Assembly (NCBI GenBank): GCA_025451715.1
Contig: JANWJY010000146.1
Location: 1-30,983 of the forward strand
Origin: Fimbriimonadaceae bacterium
Lineage (GTDB): Bacteria > Armatimonadota > Fimbriimonadia > Fimbriimonadales > Fimbriimonadaceae
Direction: 5' to 3'
DNA length: 30,983 nucleotides
Positions within the stretch are counted from its first letter, which is position 1; each line of letters starts with the position of its first letter. Position numbers and translations under genes: made by a program. Positions 21,894-28,360 of this stretch are shown here, one piece after another. The notes beneath the pieces are model-generated. The model did no database searches, was not told where the DNA came from, and saw only the letters and a program-made list of their open reading frames with translations.

Positions 21894-22915
21894 TCTCGAC
21901 GCTGATTGCTCAGGGAGGGATGTTCGAAGGATTTCGATTTCCTCTGCTCGTCGGAGTCCTCGCAGCAATTGTGACCTGGGCGGTCACGCCTCTTGTGAGG
22001 AAGCTCGCAATCGCGAGGGGCGCGATGGACGACCCAAGGCAGGACGAGAGACGGGTCCACAAGGAGCCGACGCCGCGGTGGGGTGGGATCGCGATCTATA
22101 CCGGGATGGCCGTTTCTCTTCTCGCGCTGCTGCCCTTTGCGTACCCTGTCCGACCTTTCCCAACGTACCTGATAGCGATCCTTGCGTTCGGCGCGCTCCT
22201 GGTCCTTCTCGGTGCCTACGACGACGTGCGACCGATGAAAGCACGCTGGCAGATGCTCTATCTGCTGGGTATCGGCGTGGCGATCCAACTTTTCTACGAA
22301 GGCAACCAGCGCGTGCAAATGACGGGAATGGACTATCCGCCGTTCGACGCCAACTTGACATGGGTCGATTTCGGATGGATGGCAATCCCGATAACGGCGA
22401 TCTATATCTTCGTCGTGACGAAGACGATGGACACGATCGACGGAATTGACGGGCTAGCAGCGGGCGTCGCCGGGATTGCGGGCGTCACGCTCTCGATCAT
22501 CGCTACGTACGAAGAGCAGCCCCGTGTCGCGCTGATCGCTGCGGCGATCGCAGGCGCGTCGCTCGGGTTCCTTCGGCACAACTACAACCCTGCTAAGATA
22601 TTCATGGGCACGGGAGGCGCACAGCTTCTCGGGTTCATGTTGGCCACGCTCTCGATCGTCGGCGCATTTAAGACCGCCGCGGCTCTCGCCCTGTTCATCC
22701 CCATGCTCGTGTTCGGGGTCCCGATCTTCGACGCTGCGTTCGTGGTCGTGCGCCGCATCATCTCGCGCCAACCGATCACTCAGGCGGACAAGCGCCACCT
22801 GCACCACACTCTGCTGAAGAAGGGGTACTCGCAGAAGCAGACGGTCTGGATCCTCTACACGGTCGCCGCCGCTTTGTCGCTCGTGCTGTTGGTGCTCGTG
22901 AGGGCGTATGGCTAG
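21890..22915 (+). CDS. WecA/TagO-like polyprenyl-phosphate sugar-1-phosphate transferase
   Basis: This 341-residue polytopic inner-membrane enzyme of the MraY/WecA superfamily loads a sugar-1-phosphate onto undecaprenyl phosphate. Motifs: VHKEPTPRWGGIAIY (55-70), GAYDDVRPMKARWQ with D111-D112, IDGIDGLAAG (183-192), and RHLHHTLLKKGYSQKQ, the HHxxL-type motif. Two positions differ from the well-known pattern. KTMDTIDG (178-185) replaces the Asn-rich NxxNxxDG. IFMGTGGAQ (237-245) has Thr241 where MraY and TagO carry a Mg-binding Asp. Start TTG 21890 overlaps the deaminase stop (TTGA), with a GGAG about nine bases upstream; ATG 21920 is possible but has poorer spacing. With the adjacent 2-epimerase it probably primes a surface glycan from UDP-GlcNAc. 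Confidence 0.88.
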   Translation: MISTLIAQGGMFEGFRFPLLVGVLAAIVTWAVTPLVRKLAIARGAMDDPRQDERRVHKEPTPRWGGIAIYTGMAVSLLALLPFAYPVRPFPTYLIAILAFGALLVLLGAYDDVRPMKARWQMLYLLGIGVAIQLFYEGNQRVQMTGMDYPPFDANLTWVDFGWMAIPITAIYIFVVTKTMDTIDGIDGLAAGVAGIAGVTLSIIATYEEQPRVALIAAAIAGASLGFLRHNYNPAKIFMGTGGAQLLGFMLATLSIVGAFKTAAALALFIPMLVFGVPIFDAAFVVVRRIISRQPITQADKRHLHHTLLKKGYSQKQTVWILYTVAAALSLVLLVLVRAYG

Positions 22916-24038
22916 GCCCGTCGTCGTGTTCGTGGTCGGGACGCGCCCGGACGCGATCAAGACCGCGCCCGTCGTGCGCGAGTTCTTGCAGTACGACGCC
23001 GTCGAGACCGTGCTCGTCTCCACAGGGCAGCACCGCGAGATGCTCGCACAGGCGCTCGGAGCGTTCGGGCTCCATGCAGACGTCGACCTTGATGTGATGC
23101 AGCACGGCCAAACGCTCGCGGGCTTGACGTCGAAGATGCTCACCGGCCTGGACGGCGTGCTGGCCGATCGCTCGCCCGCAATCGTCATGGCGCAAGGCGA
23201 CACGACCACGACGTTCGTCGCTGGGCTCGCATCCTTCTACCGGCAGGTCCCCTTCGGACACATCGAGGCCGGGCTGCGCACGGACACCGTCTGGGACCCC
23301 TACCCCGAAGAGTTCAACCGCCGCGCCGTGTCCCTTTACGCGTCGCTGCACTTTCCGCCGACGCGGTGGGCGGCGAGCAACCTGATCGAAGAGGGTGCGG
23401 ACCCCGCAGACGTGTTCGTCACAGGGAACACGGGGATCGACGCCGTGCGCTCGGTAGCAGAGTCGCACGAAAAGGACTGGTTCCCCGAGCACAAGGGGCG
23501 CATCGTGCTCTTGACGACACACCGACGTGAGAACTGGGGCGATCCGCAGACGCGCATAGCAAAGTCTGCTCTGCAGGTCGTCGAGAAGTTCGAGGATGTG
23601 CTTCTTGTCGTTCCCATGCACCGCAACCCCGCAGTGCGCGAGACTTTGACCGCCGTCTTCGGCAAACACCCGCGCGTGCGCCTGATCGAACCGCCCGAGT
23701 ACGCAGACTTCGTCAAGTTGTTGCAGCGCAGCGACGTGATCCTGACCGACTCTGGCGGTGTGCAAGAAGAGGCGCCCACGTTCGGGGTTCCCGTGCTCGT
23801 CCTGCGAGAGACGACCGAGCGGCCCGAGGGGATCGAGGCAGGCACCGCTAAGCTTGTGGGCACGGATCTGGACAAGATCGTGGCTGAAACTTGCACTCTC
23901 CTCAACGACGGCGCTGCGCGAGAGGCGATGGCGAGGGCTACCAGCCCCTACGGTGACGGCCGCGCTGCGCCCAGAATTCGCAGCGTCGTTTTCGAGCGGC
24001 TGGGCGTCCCGACCACAAAGGAAACAATGTGGACCTGA
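22908..24038 (+). CDS. wecB: UDP-N-acetylglucosamine 2-epimerase (non-hydrolysing)
   Basis: This 376-residue cytoplasmic enzyme interconverts UDP-GlcNAc and UDP-ManNAc for surface polysaccharide synthesis. Motifs include VVFVVGTRPDAIKTAPVV at the N-terminus, STGQHREM, MAQGDTTTTF with the catalytic-region Asp, GHIEAGLRTDTVWDPYPEEF with the catalytic Glu, TTHRRENWG, and LTDSGGVQEEAPTFGVPVLV for UDP binding. ATG 22908 lies eight bases inside the transferase gene, and its own end overlaps the uppP start, so the block is tightly coupled. Length is typical (about 370-390). It is complete, with no missing catalytic residue that I can see. Confidence 0.95.
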   Translation: MARPVVVFVVGTRPDAIKTAPVVREFLQYDAVETVLVSTGQHREMLAQALGAFGLHADVDLDVMQHGQTLAGLTSKMLTGLDGVLADRSPAIVMAQGDTTTTFVAGLASFYRQVPFGHIEAGLRTDTVWDPYPEEFNRRAVSLYASLHFPPTRWAASNLIEEGADPADVFVTGNTGIDAVRSVAESHEKDWFPEHKGRIVLLTTHRRENWGDPQTRIAKSALQVVEKFEDVLLVVPMHRNPAVRETLTAVFGKHPRVRLIEPPEYADFVKLLQRSDVILTDSGGVQEEAPTFGVPVLVLRETTERPEGIEAGTAKLVGTDLDKIVAETCTLLNDGAAREAMARATSPYGDGRAAPRIRSVVFERLGVPTTKETMWT

Positions 24039-24847
24039 TCCAGGCGATCGTCCTTGGCCTCGTGCAGGGGCTGACCGAGTTCCTCCCAATCAGCAGTAGC
24101 GGACACCTCTTGCTATTGCCCGCACTGTTCGGTTGGGAGGATCCTGGCGCGGGCTTCACGGCCGTGATCCAGCTCGGCACCGTGCTCGCGGTGCTCATCT
24201 ACTTCTGGAAGGACCTTGTCGCGGCGGTCTCGGCGTGGTGGCGCTCTCTTTACGACAAAGAGGCTCACAAGACAAAGGAGGCGCGGCTCGGATGGGCCGT
24301 GTTCGTCGGCACGTTCCCCGTGGTCATTGCAGGGCTGTTGCTCGAGGACCAGATCGACACTGCGTTTAGGTCCTCACTGCTCGTCGCAGGCATGCTGATC
24401 GGAGTCGCGCTGGTCATGTGGCTCGCAGAGCTTGTCGGAAAGAGGAACCGCGACCTTGAGTCCGTCTCCACGAAGGACGGCCTCATCGTCGGGCTTTGGC
24501 AGGCGCTCTCGCTCGTCCCGGGCGCGAGCCGGAGCGGCAGCACGATCGCCGGCGCGCTCTTCCTCGGCATGGACCGGGCTACAGCGGCGCGTTTCTCGTT
24601 CCTGCTCAGTGTCCCGAGCGTCCTCGGCTCCGGCCTCTACAAACTGGTCAAGGACCGAAGCGAGCTAGTGGAGGGCGGCGCGATGCCTACAATCGTGGCA
24701 GCGATCATGGCCTTCGTCAGCGGCTATGCGGCGATCGCGTTCCTCATCGGTTTCCTCCAACGCCACTCGACCGCCGTGTTCATCGTCTACCGCATCGCGT
24801 TGGGCTGTGTGATCATCGCGCTCGTGGCGAGCGGCATAATGAAGTGA
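24029..24847 (+). CDS. uppP: Undecaprenyl-diphosphatase UppP (BacA)
   Basis: This 272-residue polytopic inner-membrane phosphatase recycles undecaprenyl pyrophosphate to the monophosphate carrier used by MurA-dependent wall synthesis and by WecA-type glycan synthesis. The two signature stretches are present: LVQGLTEFLPISSSGHLLLL (catalytic Glu and Ser-rich loop) and SLVPGASRSGSTIAGALFLG (second active-site loop with Arg). GTG 24029 lies ten bases inside the epimerase gene, reading VDLIQAIVLGLVQGLTEF, the canonical N-terminus. Its place next to wecA and wecB fits carrier-lipid supply. Members of the family give bacitracin tolerance when overexpressed. Confidence 0.96.
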   Translation: MDLIQAIVLGLVQGLTEFLPISSSGHLLLLPALFGWEDPGAGFTAVIQLGTVLAVLIYFWKDLVAAVSAWWRSLYDKEAHKTKEARLGWAVFVGTFPVVIAGLLLEDQIDTAFRSSLLVAGMLIGVALVMWLAELVGKRNRDLESVSTKDGLIVGLWQALSLVPGASRSGSTIAGALFLGMDRATAARFSFLLSVPSVLGSGLYKLVKDRSELVEGGAMPTIVAAIMAFVSGYAAIAFLIGFLQRHSTAVFIVYRIALGCVIIALVASGIMK

Positions 24848-24850
24848 AGC

Positions 24851-25447
24851 ATGCTCGGCTTCCGGCGCAAAAGCCAATCGAACAGAAAGCCAGATCTGAT
24901 GATCGTCGGCCTGGGCAACCCGGGGCCAGAGTACGACGGCACGCGCCACAATGTCGGCTTCCGGGTCGCGGACCACATTGCAGACAAGTACAAGTTCAAG
25001 CTCGCGACTTTCAAGAACCACGCGCGCTACACGACCTGGGAGCACGAAGGGAAGTCGATCCTCTTGGTAAAGCCTATGGCGTTCATGAACCTCAGCGGCC
25101 GGCCCGTGGGCGCGCTCGCAAGGCAGTACTCGCTCAAGCCTTCGCAGATCCTCGTGGTCGCCGACGACCTCGACCTGCCCACAGGCACGGCGAAGATGAA
25201 GCCCAAGGGAGGGTCTGGCGGCCACAACGGCCACAAGTCGGTGGCCGCCGCGCTCGGCTCCGACGAGTACCCGAGGATCAAGATCGGGATCGGCAAGGCC
25301 GGCGAGACCGTGGACCACGTGCTCAGCCGGTTCACGCCGAACGAAAAGCCGCTCATCGACAAGGCCGTGGAGAGGGCACTGAGGGCGTGCGAGCTGTTCG
25401 TGGCCGAGGGCGCCGAGAGCGCCATGCAGTTCTGCAACAGCGACTAG
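24851..25447 (+). CDS. pth: Peptidyl-tRNA hydrolase
   Basis: This 198-residue protein frees tRNAs from prematurely released peptidyl-tRNA. Motifs: VGLGNPGPEYDGTRHNVGF with the catalytic His, KPMAFMNLSGRPV with the substrate Asn, and VVADDLDLPTG followed by KGGSGGHNGHKSV. A basic 16-residue extension (MLGFRRKSQSNRKPDL) precedes the usual start; an internal ATG at 24899 would remove it, and ATG 24851, three bases after the uppP stop, is chosen by spacing. It is the last gene of the block. Its TAG stop shares the palindrome CTAG with the stop of the convergent gene. Confidence 0.95.
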   Translation: MLGFRRKSQSNRKPDLMIVGLGNPGPEYDGTRHNVGFRVADHIADKYKFKLATFKNHARYTTWEHEGKSILLVKPMAFMNLSGRPVGALARQYSLKPSQILVVADDLDLPTGTAKMKPKGGSGGHNGHKSVAAALGSDEYPRIKIGIGKAGETVDHVLSRFTPNEKPLIDKAVERALRACELFVAEGAESAMQFCNSD

Positions 25448-25815
25448 GTGAGCGCCGCTTCCGGCTTGCGCTCGACCCACTTGTGCTGTGGCGCCATCAC
25501 GTGCAGCGGGCCGACGTGCCTCGACCACACCGGCGTCCGGCGGTGCATGTAGGCGTAGTAGGTCGAGTACCTGTCGTGCGTGTGATTCCAGTGTCCGACG
25601 CCGGAGCACGTCCGCAACAGCACGTACATCCCGGGAAGCACGAAGACGTCGTCGGAGAAGATATGGATCGCCTCGCTGACGTCGCCTGCGTCGACGACCG
25701 ACTGCGCGGCCACGACGTGACCCTTCAGGCTGACCTTCATCGAACCCTGGTTCTGGAGCAGCACAAACTCGCTCCCTATCTCTTCGTGCCTTTGGACGCC
25801 GACGATTCGAACCAT
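25444..25815 (-). CDS. Hypothetical protein, possibly lamin-tail-like beta domain
   Basis: The protein has 123 residues with no signal peptide or membrane segment. The N-terminal half (VRIVGVQRHEEIGSEFVLLQ, NQGSMKVSLKGHVVAA) resembles the strand pattern of lamin-tail (LTD) domains, in which a property of a structure is followed by N-x-G and a hydrophobic strand. This is pattern similarity only. The middle is acidic and hydrophobic (AIHIFSDDVFVLPGMYVLLR). The C-terminal part is rich in His, Tyr and Arg (HWNHTHDRYSTYYAYMHRRT), unusual for a protein of this size and possibly metal- or nucleic-acid-contacting. ATG 25815 has no clear ribosome binding site. The stop overlaps that of pth. Function unknown. 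Confidence 0.68.
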   Translation of the reverse strand: MVRIVGVQRHEEIGSEFVLLQNQGSMKVSLKGHVVAAQSVVDAGDVSEAIHIFSDDVFVLPGMYVLLRTCSGVGHWNHTHDRYSTYYAYMHRRTPVWSRHVGPLHVMAPQHKWVERKPEAALT

Positions 25816-25873
25816 AAGGACGCCTATCTATGATCCGACTGTTAGGACGGCGAACGAAGGGCGAAAGCCGCAA

Positions 25874-26314
25874 CTAGCGCTCGCGGTCGAGCGCGGACTC
25901 AAGGTTCTGCATTACGCGGTCGAGAACCTTCGCCGCCACCGTCAGCTCGTTCGGGTGCACGCCGCGCGTCATTGCTTCGTCCGATTCGTACACCAGGTCG
26001 CGGATACTGCGCACGATCTGCTCCGAGCGAGGAGTCAGCCGCAGCACGCGCACGCGCTTGTCCTTGCTCGAGTGCGACTGCGTGAGCAGGCCGCGCTCGA
26101 CGTGGTTCTGGACCGACTCTGAAAGAGTGGCGGCCGTCACCCCTAACCGCCTGGCGACCTCGATCTGAGAGGCGCTGTCGCCCGCGTTCGCGACCGTGGT
26201 CAGGAGCTGGAAGGTCGCCCAGGAAATGCCGAGCTCGACGAGCTTGGGCTCCATCCACTCGGCTTGCAGTTCGTAGACCGCCGCGATGCGCGTCCCGATC
26301 AGGGTCTTCGTCAC
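25874..26314 (-). CDS. MarR-family transcriptional regulator
   Basis: The 146-residue winged-helix protein has a dimerisation helix at the N-terminus, then SWATFQLLTTVANAGDSASQ, QIEVARRLGVTAATLSESVQ (recognition helix) and HVERGLLTQSHSSKDKRVRV, whose Asp/Arg wing (DKRVRVLRLT) is diagnostic of MarR proteins. Such regulators usually repress neighbouring genes in response to small phenolic ligands or oxidants. The start is GTG 26314; the ATG two bases upstream is out of frame. A TAACCT box six bases before the GTG fits the leaderless arrangement noted elsewhere, but the match is weaker. The neighbouring small genes are the likeliest targets, although no operator was identified. Confidence 0.88.
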   Translation of the reverse strand: MTKTLIGTRIAAVYELQAEWMEPKLVELGISWATFQLLTTVANAGDSASQIEVARRLGVTAATLSESVQNHVERGLLTQSHSSKDKRVRVLRLTPRSEQIVRSIRDLVYESDEAMTRGVHPNELTVAAKVLDRVMQNLESALDRER

Positions 26315-26339
26315 ATCGTGAGGTTACCGAATCTTGTGC

Positions 26340-26549
26340 TCAGACGAATATGTCGAGCAGTGACCGGTCCATCTCGCGCTGCGTCTGGATGGTCTTGATG
26401 TTGGCCGCCTGTGCGTGCCGCGCCCTGATCATCTGCACAAAAGACTCGGCGTACCGGTCCATGTCGCCGTTGGCGACCGAGACGGCCGCGTCGTACATCA
26501 TCGAGTGGGCGGAGCGGATGCCCGAGAGGGCAGTGGAGTAGGAGTCCAT
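26340..26549 (-). CDS. Mini flagellar rod/hook-like protein (terminal helices only)
   Basis: The protein has only 69 residues. The first 27 (MDSYSTALSGIRSAHSMMYD, then AAVSVAN) match the pattern of the N-terminal helix of FlgB/FlgC/FlgE proteins (ALSGLRAAQ...ANNIAN). Residues about 35-69 (ESFVQMIRARHAQAANIKTI, QTQREMDRSLLDIFV) match the C-terminal helix pattern (EEFVNMITAQRAYEANxKVI...EMLxxLLDI). The whole middle domain of a normal rod protein (at least 130 residues) is missing, so this is a minimal coiled-coil D0-type protein. ATG 26549 lies two bases after the stop of the partner gene, with no separate ribosome binding site, implying coupling. No other flagellar gene is in the window. The similarity is by eye. 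Confidence 0.65.
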   Translation of the reverse strand: MDSYSTALSGIRSAHSMMYDAAVSVANGDMDRYAESFVQMIRARHAQAANIKTIQTQREMDRSLLDIFV

Positions 26550-26551
26550 GG

Positions 26552-26770
26552 CTAGGCTTCGAGGTCGAGGGCGGAGCGGCGGATCACGCCTGCGATGTCG
26601 GCGGCCTTCTGCTGCGCCTCCGCTTGCAGCATCCGCGCGTCTTGGCGCGCTTTGGCCGCCATCGGATCCGCTGTGTTGGGATCGATGTGCCTCAGGGTCT
26701 CGTTCACCTGCCGCTGAACGTCTCTCAAGCCGGCACGCGCTCCCATCAAGGAGGTCTTTGCGCTGATCAC
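26552..26770 (-). CDS. Small helical protein of unknown function, partner of the mini rod-like protein
   Basis: The protein has 72 residues, almost all predicted helix, rich in Ala, Arg and Gln, with heptad-like spacing: SLMGARAGLRDVQRQVNETL, DPMAAKARQDARMLQAEAQQ and KAADIAGVIRRSALDLEA. The opening (TSLMGARAGLRDVQRQVNET) faintly echoes the ALSGIRSA start of its neighbour, so the two may be related chains of one helical bundle. GTG 26770 has AGGA eight bases upstream on the minus strand. It is the first gene of the pair, and translation of the second is coupled. There is no signal peptide or membrane segment. I do not recognise a family. Confidence 0.55.
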   Translation of the reverse strand: MISAKTSLMGARAGLRDVQRQVNETLRHIDPNTADPMAAKARQDARMLQAEAQQKAADIAGVIRRSALDLEA

Positions 26771-26868
26771 GTTTTTTTCCTGTCGCCCAACTTGGTTTTG
26801 CCGCTCCAGGTCCCTCGAGTCACTGGATGGATTACCGGCCTGTCGAGAGACCGGCGGAAGTACGGGGC

Positions 26869-26895
26869 AAAAAGAAGCCCCGGATTGCTCCGGGG
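26869..26895 (-). terminator. Intrinsic terminator on the minus strand
   Basis: A 7-bp GC-rich stem (26878-26884 with 26889-26895), closed by a four-base loop, is followed on the minus strand by CTTCTTTTTG. No minus-strand gene ends within 190 bases upstream, so it probably ends either the candidate RNA or a long 3' tail of the protease message. Confidence 0.75.
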
Positions 26896-27010
26896 ACAGT
26901 ACGTTTGAGTTTGTTGTGGTTCAAGGTTCACGATCGCCACGGCTCACCACACTACGGCCTGGCGACTCTGGACATGCCTATGAGCAGACACGTCCACGAT
27001 CCCCAAAGAA
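26869..27010 (-). ncRNA. Candidate small structured RNA (minus strand)
   Basis: Between a -10-like TATAAC (27022-27017 on the minus strand) and the terminator lie two good hairpins: 26969-26976/26989-26996 (8 bp, 12-base loop) and 26933-26939/26960-26966 continued by 26941-26943/26957-26959. In each hairpin one position pairs only as G-U on the minus strand and would be an A-C mismatch on the plus strand (26974/26991 and 26933/26966). This favours a minus-strand transcript. Predicted length is about 140 nt. It is not a known family that I recognise, and the alternative is a structured 3' end of the protease mRNA. Confidence 0.45.
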
Positions 27011-27090
27011 AGATCGGTTATAACGATTCTGACAGACCCTGCCGGGAATTGCAACTCCAGGCTCCAAGCAATTGTCCAGGAGTGTTGCGC

Positions 27091-27780
27091 TCAAGGAGCG
27101 GGGGTTTCGGCGAGCCTGATCTTGGAGCGCAACGTCTGTCGCAATGACTTCACGTCCTCGACCTCGGCCACAGTTGGTCTGCTCAGTGGCTTGCCACGCT
27201 CGAGCGGCCCCATCAGCACGCCCGTCTTCTCAATGTCCCCCAGTCCGAGCAGGTGACCGATCTCGTGCATCACAACGTCGCGCATCTCGCTGAAAGTGAG
27301 CCTTCCGCCGACCGCGGACCGCACTATGGAAATCGAACCTTTGCACTTCACGGTGTGCATGGACTTCGACCAGCGATAGCTCTTCTCGAGCTGGATGAGG
27401 CCCAAGGCGTCTGGTCCGCGCTCAGGAATCGAGTCGACGAACCTCACCACGACGTCCGCATCCTCGACCCTGTCAACGAGCTCGATTGGGAGGTCTCCGT
27501 TGAGCTCTTTGTCCCAGATTTGTAGTGCGTAATAGACCGCGCGGTATTGGTCGTCGTTGTCCAGCGACTCCTGGTCCACGGCGAGCTTGAGCTCGGTTGG
27601 GAAGAGGGAGCCCTTGTACAGTGCCAGGGCGAGCTGCCGGTCGCCATCGACGAACGCCGCATCGGCCTTCTCGATCGCGTTCCGCGTGTCGGTGGACGCA
27701 GACAGGGGCAGGGGCCCGTTCGAGGCTAGTGCGACGGCGGAGAGCGTGAGTGAAACAGCAAACAGTCGGACGACGTGCAT
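27091..27780 (-). CDS. Exported zinc metalloprotease with HExxHxxGxxD motif (snapalysin/matrixin-like)
   Basis: The 229-residue protein has a signal peptide (MHVVRLFAVSLTLSAVALA). The mature protein has a zinc site in VVMHEIGHLLGLGD: H172, E173 and H176, with Asp182 where matrixins have the third His. Streptomyces snapalysin (M7) is known for just this Asp ligand. The following Met190 in TGVLMGP fits the metzincin Met-turn. The N-terminal part has a tetratricopeptide-like ALALYKGSLF stretch and the strand VVVRFVDSIP typical of the matrixin edge strand. Start ATG 27780 has GGAGG six bases upstream; an open extension to 27819 lacks this support. It probably cleaves proteins outside the cytoplasm. 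Confidence 0.85.
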   Translation of the reverse strand: MHVVRLFAVSLTLSAVALASNGPLPLSASTDTRNAIEKADAAFVDGDRQLALALYKGSLFPTELKLAVDQESLDNDDQYRAVYYALQIWDKELNGDLPIELVDRVEDADVVVRFVDSIPERGPDALGLIQLEKSYRWSKSMHTVKCKGSISIVRSAVGGRLTFSEMRDVVMHEIGHLLGLGDIEKTGVLMGPLERGKPLSRPTVAEVEDVKSLRQTLRSKIRLAETPAP

Positions 27781-27852
27781 ACGGAGCCTCCAACCCAGGT
27801 ATGCCAGCTTCAGGCTCACGGCCCCACCGTAATTGACCCGGCTTCCCGGAGA

Positions 27853-28269
27853 TCAAGCTGTGATGCCGTACTCCTGCCTTTGCCTCTCTTTTGCCTTCTC
27901 CAGGGGCGCAAGCGGCAGATCCCAGTCGCGGTAACCGGCCTCAATCGTGTCGACGTACCCTTCCCGAGGCGGAATGAAGTGGGGCTCGACCATCCGGAAG
28001 TAGAGTATCGGACCGTCCAGCGTGTCGAACCACCTCTTGTCGTAGACAGTCGGAACCCCTTCAAACCCGCTGAGCGCCTCGTCGTGCTCCTCCGTGATCT
28101 CGTAGATTCCCCCCTCGATGTGCTCGCCCGGAGCGTCCTCGATGTTCGCCGCTCCCCGCAGCACGAGCCGGAAGCCCGACAACCGGTGTTTTCGGACCGG
28201 CCTGTGGCCCGGGCAACGGGAGTCCATCTGCGCGTGCGAGAGGTTGGATCCGTATGCGAAGTAAAGCAT
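27853..28269 (-). CDS. Gamma-glutamylcyclotransferase-like (AIG2/GGCT fold) protein
   Basis: The 138-residue protein opens with LYFAYGSNLSHAQM, the diagnostic YGSN loop that binds the gamma-glutamyl carboxylate. Later features include EGGIYEITEEHDEALSGFEG with the catalytic-region Glu pair and YVDTIEAGYRDWDLPLAPL near the end, typical of the GGCT class of this superfamily. Family members release 5-oxoproline from gamma-glutamyl peptides or amines; the exact substrate is not predictable. ATG 28269 starts directly at the fold; no Shine-Dalgarno sequence is evident. The gene is followed by 72 bases before the protease and may share a transcript with it. Confidence 0.9.
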   Translation of the reverse strand: MLYFAYGSNLSHAQMDSRCPGHRPVRKHRLSGFRLVLRGAANIEDAPGEHIEGGIYEITEEHDEALSGFEGVPTVYDKRWFDTLDGPILYFRMVEPHFIPPREGYVDTIEAGYRDWDLPLAPLEKAKERQRQEYGITA

Positions 28270-28290
28270 GGTGACAGGGATGTTACCGGT

Positions 28291-28342
28291 GCGGAACCGC
28301 CGAACAATCCTGTGCGCCCGACGACCGGTTCCGCTGTAATAT
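28291..28342. promoter_or_regulatory. Inverted repeat and -10-like box between divergent genes
   Basis: GCGGAACC (28291-28298) and GGTTCCGC (28327-28334) form an 8-bp inverted repeat 28 bases apart. TAATAT (28337-28342) follows 19 bases before the membrane-protein ATG and could be its -10. The repeat may be an operator for either divergent gene. Confidence 0.35.
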
Positions 28343-28360
28343 GTGCCAGGTGTCTATCGG

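Larger units (their letters stand above)
26771..27090. other. 320-base non-coding region holding a structured RNA candidate
   Basis: No gene is seen here. On the minus strand it holds a -10-like box (27017-27022), two hairpins (26969-26996 and 26933-26966), a terminator (26869-26895) and then about 100 bases of leader for the small helical gene with a weak ACCGGC-type repeat (26834-26855). The region between the protease stop and the -10 box shows nothing further. Confidence 0.5.

Noticed and set aside
24496..25833. Long Arg-rich open frame overlapping uppP and pth
   Set aside because: It is an alternative frame of two well-conserved genes. The composition (Arg, Gly, Ala, His) is what high-GC codons give when read out of frame.
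26820..26860. Sigma-28-like box (GCCGGTAA on the minus strand) before the small helical genes
   Set aside because: It is one base from the -10 consensus, but no TAAA-type -35 box is at the right distance and the sequence is part of a CCGG repeat.
26918..26940. tRNA T-arm-like GGTTCAAGGTTC
   Set aside because: No acceptor stem, anticodon arm or D-arm fits around it. The pairing found belongs to the structured RNA candidate on the other strand.
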